From: Methanoregulaceae archaeon UBA467
GTDB taxonomy: Archaea; Halobacteriota; Methanomicrobia; Methanomicrobiales; Methanospirillaceae
Length of the DNA: 64,000 bases
Direction: 5' to 3'
Assembly: GCA_002503825.1 (NCBI GenBank)
Contig: DASP01000013.1
Coordinates: forward strand, 1 to 64,000
Part shown: positions 41,348 through 48,438 of the stretch, one piece after another
Layout of the letters: every line of letters starts with the position of its first letter
Numbering within the stretch: position 1 is the stretch's first letter
Program-made: the position numbers and the translations under genes
The notes under the pieces: generated by a model
Databases searched by the model: none
The model's input: only the letters and a program-made list of their open reading frames with translations
Told to the model about the DNA's origin: nothing

Positions 41348-42373
41348 TCAGTCGACCCTGTACCTGAGAAGTGCCGCAATGCCCCCCAGTGCCTCGAGCT
41401 GTTTTCCGGGATCAAATTCCGAGGAAAAAACTGTGATGCGGGCTTTTAACAGTTCGGCTCTCTCCATGAGGTGGTTCACCTGGTCATCCCGTATCAGGGA
41501 ATCCGCAACAAGGACTTCTTCAACAGCACCACAGTCGACCGCCTTTTCGACCTGTCCCCTGCCGTATGCATGGGGGAGATCTTTTGCGATGCGGACGAGC
41601 AGTTCTTCCATGCCCCTGACCTCGCGGCCGAGCTGCATATCTTCATGGATCTTCTCGAGAGTGCCAAGCCCGATGACCTCCTGCACTGCGCCGGAGCCGG
41701 CCCTCCGGGTCTCAACCACTTTTATTCTCCCCGAGAGATCTTCATCGCGAGAGCGGATGTATTTCATGAAGTCGTCCTTGATAAAGCCTGGCCCTGCCAG
41801 GATCACCGGGCCTCTGACAGGCGAGAGGTGATCAGCCGCACGCTCAAAAAAACCTGCCCGTGTATCTGTGTCTCCACCCTTTCCACTTCCCATGATCACG
41901 GTAACCACCGCTTCCGGACCGTACTGCCGCATCCGGAAGAGCTCGGCCTCGCCCTCCTCTATCGTCATGATATGGAGCACATCATGCGTCGACGCCTTCA
42001 CTGCCCTCTCTACCCGTTCCAGGTCAATGGACTTCCACCTCTTTATCAGCGATATTTCGTACCCGGTCTCGATATTGAGTGTATGGTATGCCCCTGTGTC
42101 AAGGCCCTGTTCGATAAGACCGGTCAGGCGCACGCGGTTTGCGTAAGGGTGGAACTCGACTTTTTCCACCCTGATCCCGAGACGGACCGGCTTTTTCTCC
42201 ATTTTTTCGGGCCGTATCTTGTCGCTGGCTGATTCCATTGTCCTGAGTGTGGTGGCAAAGACCAGGTCTCCGGGGTTCACAAGGTGTTCAAGGTGCCAGA
42301 GATCATCAATTGTCTCTGGAAAAAGCCTTATTTCACCGAATGAGCGTTGAAGTTCCTGGATTTCAGCTTTCAT
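41348..42373 (-). CDS. pelA: Pelota, ribosome-rescue factor
   Basis: 341 residues, archaeal Pelota (Dom34). Domain A (1-130) is SFGEIRLFPETIDDLWHLEH with GDLVFATTLRTMES. The central domain starts VVTVIMGSGKGGDTDTRAGF and VILAGPGFIKDDFMKYIR. The C-terminal eRF1-like domain is GMEELLVRIAKDLPHAYG, VAD-type SLIRDDQVNHL and FSSEFDPGKQLEALGGIAAL. The GGQ motif of true release factors is absent, as expected. It enters the A site of stalled ribosomes and, with ABCE1 (encoded at 44685), splits them. It follows the NEMF gene with a 4-nt overlap. Confidence 0.93.
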   Translation of the reverse strand: MKAEIQELQRSFGEIRLFPETIDDLWHLEHLVNPGDLVFATTLRTMESASDKIRPEKMEKKPVRLGIRVEKVEFHPYANRVRLTGLIEQGLDTGAYHTLNIETGYEISLIKRWKSIDLERVERAVKASTHDVLHIMTIEEGEAELFRMRQYGPEAVVTVIMGSGKGGDTDTRAGFFERAADHLSPVRGPVILAGPGFIKDDFMKYIRSRDEDLSGRIKVVETRRAGSGAVQEVIGLGTLEKIHEDMQLGREVRGMEELLVRIAKDLPHAYGRGQVEKAVDCGAVEEVLVADSLIRDDQVNHLMERAELLKARITVFSSEFDPGKQLEALGGIAALLRYRVD

Positions 42374-44262
42374 GGTTCCATGATATCAGAGCCGCCCGGA
42401 GGTACAAACGCGGCCACGTTTTCGGTGTTCAACACTGATTTCAGGCCTTTTTGTTCGTCTTCCGGAATTTTTGACCTCAGGATGCGGAGTACCTTGCGGG
42501 CAGTATCGTTAGGTTCGAATTCGCCGGGCTTCAGTTCAACGCAGGTATGCGTACGCTGCATAACCGCCGCCGGGGGACCTCCGATGACTGCAACTTCCGG
42601 TGTCATCTGCAACCCGATGGCGATACCGAGGGCGACATTCCGGTAATATTCCCTCTCACCTCTGATGATAAACGAACCCCTGCTCACATATTCCCCTGAT
42701 TCGGGGGTCTTGCTCACCTGTCCGGGAGCGACGGAATAGACATCGGCGGTGAAATGCCCGCTCCGCCATGCACCGGAATATGATGCTGCGAACGCAGCAG
42801 CTTCATCCATGCGGTCAGTCGTCCCCTTGACGATCACCACACTCGCGCCATGCACGTCGGCATGGACGAACCGGTCTCCACCCTCCATGTATTTTTTCAC
42901 CAGTTCTTCGTTCTGTGATGCATCCCGTCCCCCAAGCACAAGAACGCCATCGCTGGTGAAGAACCACCGGAACCGGTGATACCACCTTTTTTTCAGGAAC
43001 GGAGCCCTTTTTATAACTTTACTCTTCTTTTCAACCCTCTTTTCCATAGCAGTTTTTGCCCCGGCAATCTTTTTCCTGAATTTTTTTATCAGGTCATAAT
43101 AACGGCCGGCATTTGCCTCGACATTATCATGTACATACAGGGTCACCTTCTCGCCAAGGTCAACCTCGACTGAAGAATCTGCCGGGTTGACAGAGGTAAT
43201 CGTGGTTGCCATGCCCGAGGTCTGCATTTTAAGTATCTGATCGATCTCCTGCCATGAGCGGGTCTTGCTTGCGGAGTCGAGTGTAGTAACAATCTCGTGT
43301 ACAAGACCGTAATTCCCGTATATCAACTCCACAATCTTTTCGTACCTGGCGATCTTTCGTTCAAAATTTTTTATTGCTGTTTTTTGCTGGTTCCGGATTC
43401 GTTCTTCGGCGGATGAGGGTCCGGTCTGTTTCTTTCCGGCAGGCTTTACCTGTTCAATGGGAGGATAATATGAATCGAGCGCCTCGTTGAAGCTGGCAGC
43501 GTTCGTACCTTCTTTACCCTCGAGCGGGAACGGGAGGCATCCTGCCGGGGTTATCACCGGGGAAATCCCGCTCCCCCCGGCCTTTGTGACAATTTCAGTG
43601 ACTATTTCAAAAATTTTTTCTGCATCTGCCTCGCGTGCGGGTCTTGATTTTTCTTCTCCTGCTTTATCGCAGATATATTCTGCGTACATACCGCCGAACA
43701 TGGCGCCGATTGCAAGTGAGCGGACGATGTCCCGGTCTTCATTTTTTAAAAATTCACTGAAATGCCGGAGATCAAAGGTGGTCGGATCGTCGGGCGGAAA
43801 GAGGTAGGGTACGCCCGGGACCACCTCACGGTCTTTAAACCGGTGATGCCTCAGGGGTTTTATGATGGTATAGTCCTCGTTACAGAGGACGATGTTGCCG
43901 TCATCAAAGAGTTCGATCACGAGGTGATAGACCTGGTCGCTCTTCCTGATGTCCATGCCAAAGATCCGCTGGTTACCCGGCTGGTGGAATGAGAGAATTT
44001 TCCCGCCGGCTATATATTTCCGAAGCAGCATGGCGAACTGCGGGGGCAGCTTCGGGGTGGCCGGCATCGTGCGTATGAGATGTGCCCGCCGTCCCGACTC
44101 GATAAGCATCTGGTATTTGGCATGATTTTCTCCATTAAGGCGAATGATAATATTTTTTGGAGTGACCTGGTATACCTTGTTGACCCAGAGTGGAAGGAGC
44201 CCGGAGAGCTCATGCACTACTGCCTTTATATCGACACCGCTCATGCCCTGCATCGTTGCCAT
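42370..44262 (-). CDS. NEMF / RqcH-type ribosome quality control protein (NFACT)
   Basis: About 630 residues. The NFACT-N domain begins GVDIKAVVHELSGLLPLWVN and has NIIIRLNGENHAKYQMLIES and MLLRKYIAGGKILSFHQPGN. A central basic coiled coil is at about 290-410 (KNFERKIARYEKIVELIYGN). The NFACT-R domain is WYHRFRWFFTSDGVLVLGGR, DASQNEELVKKYM and VHADVHGASVVIVKG. It binds large subunits carrying stuck peptidyl-tRNA, after Pelota/ABCE1 splitting. Start could be 44262, 44253 or 44244. pelota follows directly (4-nt overlap), and ABCE1 is divergently encoded. Confidence 0.9.
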   Translation of the reverse strand: MATMQGMSGVDIKAVVHELSGLLPLWVNKVYQVTPKNIIIRLNGENHAKYQMLIESGRRAHLIRTMPATPKLPPQFAMLLRKYIAGGKILSFHQPGNQRIFGMDIRKSDQVYHLVIELFDDGNIVLCNEDYTIIKPLRHHRFKDREVVPGVPYLFPPDDPTTFDLRHFSEFLKNEDRDIVRSLAIGAMFGGMYAEYICDKAGEEKSRPAREADAEKIFEIVTEIVTKAGGSGISPVITPAGCLPFPLEGKEGTNAASFNEALDSYYPPIEQVKPAGKKQTGPSSAEERIRNQQKTAIKNFERKIARYEKIVELIYGNYGLVHEIVTTLDSASKTRSWQEIDQILKMQTSGMATTITSVNPADSSVEVDLGEKVTLYVHDNVEANAGRYYDLIKKFRKKIAGAKTAMEKRVEKKSKVIKRAPFLKKRWYHRFRWFFTSDGVLVLGGRDASQNEELVKKYMEGGDRFVHADVHGASVVIVKGTTDRMDEAAAFAASYSGAWRSGHFTADVYSVAPGQVSKTPESGEYVSRGSFIIRGEREYYRNVALGIAIGLQMTPEVAVIGGPPAAVMQRTHTCVELKPGEFEPNDTARKVLRILRSKIPEDEQKGLKSVLNTENVAAFVPPGGSDIMEP

Positions 44263-44315
44263 GGGATACCAAATTAGATATGGCTTCAGCATTAAAATAT
44301 AGGTCTACTGGTGTC

Positions 44316-44678
44316 ATGATGAGTGGCGATGAAATTGAGGAAAAGAGCGATGTCCCGCGGAAACTTACTGCGGCAGAGAAGAAGCGCGAGCATATTTTCC
44401 GGGTCCAGCGATCGCTGATCGCCTGCTTCATGGGTATCATTACCGGGGGTATCTCGTACCTTGTAATAGATCCTGCAAACAGTCTCGGTTTTCAGAATTA
44501 TACAATACTGGCCCTTTTCATCATGCTTGCGGGAATCGTTGTGCAGAAGCACATTTTCATGCTGATGAAGATGGAGGTCTCGTCCCTTGGTAAAAAAGAC
44601 TGGTTTTACCAGGGTTTCATGACATTTGCCTTCTGGTTCATCGTCTGGACCCTCCTCCTTTCCGGTTCCCTCCTGTGA
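44316..44678 (+). CDS. EMC6-like three-helix membrane protein
   Basis: 120 residues (ATG 44316 or 44319). An acidic/basic soluble N-terminus is followed by three membrane helices: RSLIACFMGIITGGISYLVI, YTILALFIMLAGIVVQKHIF and QGFMTFAFWFIVWTLLLSGS. Size, topology and the R-V-x-R-S-L-x-A start recall archaeal EMC6-like proteins, relatives of the membrane insertase complex subunit. The assignment is by layout only. It precedes ABCE1 by 6 nt, so the two are one operon, divergent from NEMF/pelota. Confidence 0.6.
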   Translation: MMSGDEIEEKSDVPRKLTAAEKKREHIFRVQRSLIACFMGIITGGISYLVIDPANSLGFQNYTILALFIMLAGIVVQKHIFMLMKMEVSSLGKKDWFYQGFMTFAFWFIVWTLLLSGSLL

Positions 44679-44684
44679 GTGTCT

Positions 44685-46454
44685 ATGCGAATTGCAGTCG
44701 TTCATCGTGACAGGTGCCATTCACGAAAGTGCGGCACCGAGTGTATCCTGTACTGTCCCCGGGTACGGACCGGCGACGAGACCGTGACCATCGGGGAAGA
44801 CGAAAAGGCGGTCATTTCAGAGGAACTCTGCGTCGGGTGCGGCATATGTGTCAAGAAATGTCCGTTTGATGCGATTGATATCGTAAGCCTCCCTGAAGAG
44901 CTTGAGCACGCCACCCACCGCTACGGTAAGAACGGGTTTGCCCTCTATGGCCTCCCCATCCCGGTTGAAGGCAAGGTCACCGGCATTCTCGGCGCGAACG
45001 GCATCGGGAAGAGTACTGCAGTAAAGATACTGTCGGGCCAGCTGAAGCCGAACCTCGGTGAGAGCGACCGGGAGACCGGTTGGGAAGAGGTATTAAAAAA
45101 GTATACCGGGACCGAGCTCTTTGACTATCTCCAGACCATCTCGCAGAAAAAGCTCAAAGTCGCGGTAAAGCCGCAATATATTGACTATATTCCGAAAGTG
45201 TTCTCAGGGACACCTGCCGGACTGCTGAAAGCCACGGATGAACGGGGCAAACTTGCAGAATATATCGAAGCCCTGAAGCTTGGGCAGATACTGGGCAATG
45301 ACATCAGCACCCTTTCGGGCGGTGAGCTGCAGCGTGTGGCAATCGCCGCATGCCTGGCACGCGATGCGGATTTCTATTTTCTCGATGAAATCACCCCGTT
45401 TCTTGATATTTACCAGCGTATTGCGGTGGCAGGACTCATTCGCGAGCTTTCGGCGACCCATCCCATCGTCATCGTAGAACATGACCTTGCGATCCTCGAT
45501 ATGCTTGCCGATACGGTCCATATCGCCTATGGTAAGCCGGCAGTGTTTGGTGTGATAACGCAGCCGAAGGGAGTGAGGGTGGGAATTAACCAGTACCTTG
45601 AGGGATACCTCCCTGAGGAGAACGTGCGGTTCAGGCAGCACCAGGTCGTATTCGAAAAACGCGCCCATAAGGCCGGCTCCGAGCGTGAGACCCTCTTTGA
45701 ATTCCCTGAAATGACAAAGTCGTTCGAGCAGTTCAGGCTCGATGTCAGGGGTGGCGAGATCAAGGCCGGCGAGGTTCTTGGTGTCGTAGGTGCAAATGGG
45801 ATCGGAAAGAGTACTTTTGCAAAGCTCCTTGCAGGAGCCGAGATACCTGACGGTGGTCCGCTTGAAACGAGCATTACCATATCCTATAAACCCCAGTATA
45901 TCAAGGCTGACTCATCCGACACGGTGGAATTCTACTTAAGGGGCCGTTCGACCGCGTTTGGCACTTCGATGTACCAGCATGATATCATCGAGCCGCTCTC
46001 GCTCGGGCCGATACTCCAGTCACCGGTTGATACCCTCTCGGGCGGCGAGCTGCAGAGGGTCGCAATCGCAGCATGCCTTTCCCGTAATGCTGACCTGTAC
46101 ATCCTTGATGAGCCGAGTGCTCACCTCGATGTTGAACAGCGTGTCAGGATAACCCGGATGTTCAAGCACCATGTCGACGGAAAAAACGCAGCGATCATGG
46201 TAATTGACCACGATATATACCTCGTCGATATGATCAGCGAGCGGATCCTCGTCTTTGACGGTGAACCCGGTGTACACGGTGCGGCAAAGGGGCCGTTTGA
46301 TATGAGGACCGGTATGAACCAGTTCCTTTCGCAGCTCGGGGTCACCTTCAGGCGGGACCGGAGCGGGAGACCCCGTATCAACAAGCCCGGTTCGTACCTT
46401 GACCGGGAACAGAAGTCAAACGGGGAATACTATTATTATACGGATGATGAGTAG
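44685..46454 (+). CDS. ABCE1 (Rli1), ribosome-recycling ATPase
   Basis: 589 residues. The N-terminus has two [4Fe-4S] clusters: RDRCHSRKCGTECILYCPRV and CVGCGICVKKCPFDAIDIVS. NBD1 has GILGANGIGKSTAVKIL and ISTLSGGELQRVAIAACLA with FLDEITPFLDIYQ. NBD2 has GVVGANGIGKSTFAKLLAGA and VDTLSGGELQRVAIAACLS with ILDEPSAHLDVEQRV. The hinge segments and family length are complete. With Pelota or aRF1 it splits ribosomes. A GTG six nt upstream is an alternative start. Confidence 0.95.
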   Translation: MRIAVVHRDRCHSRKCGTECILYCPRVRTGDETVTIGEDEKAVISEELCVGCGICVKKCPFDAIDIVSLPEELEHATHRYGKNGFALYGLPIPVEGKVTGILGANGIGKSTAVKILSGQLKPNLGESDRETGWEEVLKKYTGTELFDYLQTISQKKLKVAVKPQYIDYIPKVFSGTPAGLLKATDERGKLAEYIEALKLGQILGNDISTLSGGELQRVAIAACLARDADFYFLDEITPFLDIYQRIAVAGLIRELSATHPIVIVEHDLAILDMLADTVHIAYGKPAVFGVITQPKGVRVGINQYLEGYLPEENVRFRQHQVVFEKRAHKAGSERETLFEFPEMTKSFEQFRLDVRGGEIKAGEVLGVVGANGIGKSTFAKLLAGAEIPDGGPLETSITISYKPQYIKADSSDTVEFYLRGRSTAFGTSMYQHDIIEPLSLGPILQSPVDTLSGGELQRVAIAACLSRNADLYILDEPSAHLDVEQRVRITRMFKHHVDGKNAAIMVIDHDIYLVDMISERILVFDGEPGVHGAAKGPFDMRTGMNQFLSQLGVTFRRDRSGRPRINKPGSYLDREQKSNGEYYYYTDDE

Positions 46455-46802
46455 CCGGCTCCGCTATCCGTAATTTTTTTAGGAGACCTTCAGGGGTTAA
46501 AAAAGATCACGACCCCGGATATGGATCGATACGGATGAATTTTTTCTTCAGGAAACCTGTTGGCAGGAATTATTCCACTATTCTACCCGTCGGTTTTTAC
46601 GATAAGCAACGCGCCCGGATTCTGGAAAAAATCCCGGCCCCGCCCCGATAAGATAAACGGTTCCGGGGGAGACACGTATCTGTGCCAGGGCATGCAGACC
46701 GACTTACCAAAGGAATATGATGATCCCGGCCCTGTTGAAACGGACCTGAACCAGTAAGGTTCACTCCGGAACCATGACAATGTCCATTCAAAATCTCCTT
46801 AT

Positions 46803-46822
46803 ATTGTGGGTTGTTCCACAAT
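46803..46822. other. Perfect hairpin at left edge of repeat copy
   Basis: ATTGTGG-GTTGTT-CCACAAT is a 7-bp perfect stem followed by TTTTC, about 45 nt before the strong repeat blocks. It may be the left boundary structure of the element or a terminator of an unannotated transcript. The 46455-46802 spacer before it holds no gene I can support. Confidence 0.4.
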
Positions 46823-46849
46823 TTTCATTCGAAATCCTCAATTCGATGA

Positions 46850-47101
46850 AACCTGTTCGATCCATTTCCCTGTCAGGAGGGGGCTCACCCCGCCCTGCCC
46901 CACCCCCCTGCAGGAGGATCTGCGGGCAGGGTTGACCGGGACCTTACGATTTTTTATAAGAACCTGAGCACGGTCCCTGTCGCTTTGTGGGGATGCACGC
47001 ATACGATCATCGGGTATCACCCCCGGGAGTGTCGGGATGTGGAGTTCGGTGAAAGAGGAATGGTGAGAGTACCGGAAGGGTTTCAACAAAGCCTCAATAT
47101 C
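46850..47101 (+). repeat. Dispersed intergenic repeat, best-preserved copy
   Basis: All blocks present: CGATCCATTTCCCTGTCAGG, AGGGGGCTCACCCCGCCCTG, CCCCACCCCCCTGCAGGAGG, GGCAGGGTTGACCGGGACCT, GAGCACGGTCCCTGTCGCTT, ACGATCATCGGGTATCACCC, CCGGGAGTGTCGGGATGTGG, AGTTCGGTGAAAGAGGAATG and AAGGGTTTCAACAAAGCC. It serves as the reference copy for the family. No ORF in it looks like a transposase. Confidence 0.7.
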
Positions 47102-47182
47102 GTCTTGTTTCGTGAGGTAACCCTTCGAAACAGCGGACAGGCACATTTTCTGGCTGATAAAAAAAATTACCTGCCCGGGTAT

Positions 47183-47752
47183 TCACAGCCCCATGCTCTC
47201 TATCACCACGAGCACGATGACAATCAGTGCAGTCACCGGGACGACGACATACCACTCGTTGACCTTCAGGATATCAGGGAGGACCTGGTGCCTGAATTCA
47301 CCTTTATTCAGGATGGAGCGGCTGAGGGCGGGATATATGTTCGCGAAGATCCCGGCCCCGATTATAAGACCGATAACGCCACCGAAAAGCGCATCGAGAG
47401 ATCCCTGTCCGACTGCACCGGCCACGGTTCCCGGGCAGTACCCGAGCAGGCCGAACCCTAGCCCGAAGATCAGGCCTCCGATTACATTTGAACCGGTTGA
47501 TCCGGCCCGGACATGCCTCCGGACAAGTCCGAAATGTCTGAGCAGGTGAAAGCCGATCATGCCGGTTGCTACGGCAGACCCCATGACTTTTACGACCGTG
47601 AAATCGGTGAGCAGCAGTTGCCCCATTATTACATCGTAATATGTGACGCCGCCTTTCTGGAGGAGAAATCCAAAAATAATCCCGAACAGCAGTCCAAGGA
47701 GTGTCTGTGCATGATCATTCCTTATGAGTCCTGTGAGTGTCATTTCTGCCAT
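47183..47752 (-). CDS. YeeE/YedE-family transporter, second half-size protein
   Basis: 189 residues, about five hydrophobic segments (LLGLLFGIIFGFLLQKGGVT, GLIFGLGFGLLGYCPGTVAG and others). The motif GLLGYCPGTVAGAVGQGSLD matches the conserved Cys motif of the YeeE/YedE (thiosulfate or other sulfur species) family. The family is often a single protein with two homologous halves. Here the halves are two genes, the other upstream with a 4-nt gap. A GGTAGGGGG stretch just upstream of the start may be the ribosome binding site. Confidence 0.82.
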   Translation of the reverse strand: MAEMTLTGLIRNDHAQTLLGLLFGIIFGFLLQKGGVTYYDVIMGQLLLTDFTVVKVMGSAVATGMIGFHLLRHFGLVRRHVRAGSTGSNVIGGLIFGLGFGLLGYCPGTVAGAVGQGSLDALFGGVIGLIIGAGIFANIYPALSRSILNKGEFRHQVLPDILKVNEWYVVVPVTALIVIVLVVIESMGL

Positions 47753-47756
47753 CCCC

Positions 47757-48278
47757 CTACCCTACGACATGTACCAGGACCATCGCAGTCGCTATCCCGC
47801 CGACAAAGAAAAACGTGGCCGAAACAATGCTTGAGATCGAGAGCTGAAGCGTACCGCTTATACCATGACCGCTGGTACACCCGCCTGCCCAGCGTGAGCC
47901 GATACCGAGAAATATCCCTCCGGCAAGGGCAACAATAAGGCGAAGCACCGGGGTATCACCAAATGTGCTCGCCCATAACGGGGGTACGAATTCGAACCTG
48001 AATGTCCCTGACAGCACTGACGAAAGAAATGCACCGATGATGATGCCTGGCACGATCATAAACTGCCAGTCGATACGGGGGGGAATCTCCCGGTAATATT
48101 CGATGTCATGAATCCTGTCCCCCCTGAGGACCTTTTCGATGAGCCCCCGCGTCTTTACAAATGCCGTCGAACACCCGATCGGCCGGTCCGAAAGTAAAAA
48201 TGAAAAACAGACAAGGATCCCGATAAGGACCCCGGCGATATATGGCGACCAGATCGCCATTTCAAGAAATCCAGACAT
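47757..48278 (-). CDS. YeeE/YedE-family transporter, first half-size protein
   Basis: 173 residues from ATG 48278 (MSGFLEMAIWSPYIAGVLIG). The hallmark is GIGSRWAGGCTSGHGISGTL, with the Cys that in YeeE homologues relays sulfur. About four to five membrane segments. LLSDRPIGCSTAFVKTRGLI near 45 carries another Cys. Together with the gene 4 nt downstream it forms a split transporter for a reduced sulfur compound such as thiosulfate. The extension to 48320 has a poor signal. Confidence 0.82.
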   Translation of the reverse strand: MSGFLEMAIWSPYIAGVLIGILVCFSFLLSDRPIGCSTAFVKTRGLIEKVLRGDRIHDIEYYREIPPRIDWQFMIVPGIIIGAFLSSVLSGTFRFEFVPPLWASTFGDTPVLRLIVALAGGIFLGIGSRWAGGCTSGHGISGTLQLSISSIVSATFFFVGGIATAMVLVHVVG

Positions 48279-48438
48279 GGTAATTACACAACCTGACCCC
48301 TGAAAGAACGGCCCGGGCATGATATCATCATGGCATGGCAGGATCAGGGTTTATCGATGAAGGATTGCTTTTACGGCGCAGGTAATAAAAGAAATTGTGG
48401 TATGAAAAACAGGTGGGACCGGGGTTGTTCCTGAATTA

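Noticed and set aside
46838..47146. 102-codon minus-strand frame
   Set aside because: It lies entirely within the repeat copy and its near-copies elsewhere contain frameshifts, so I treat it as repeat sequence.
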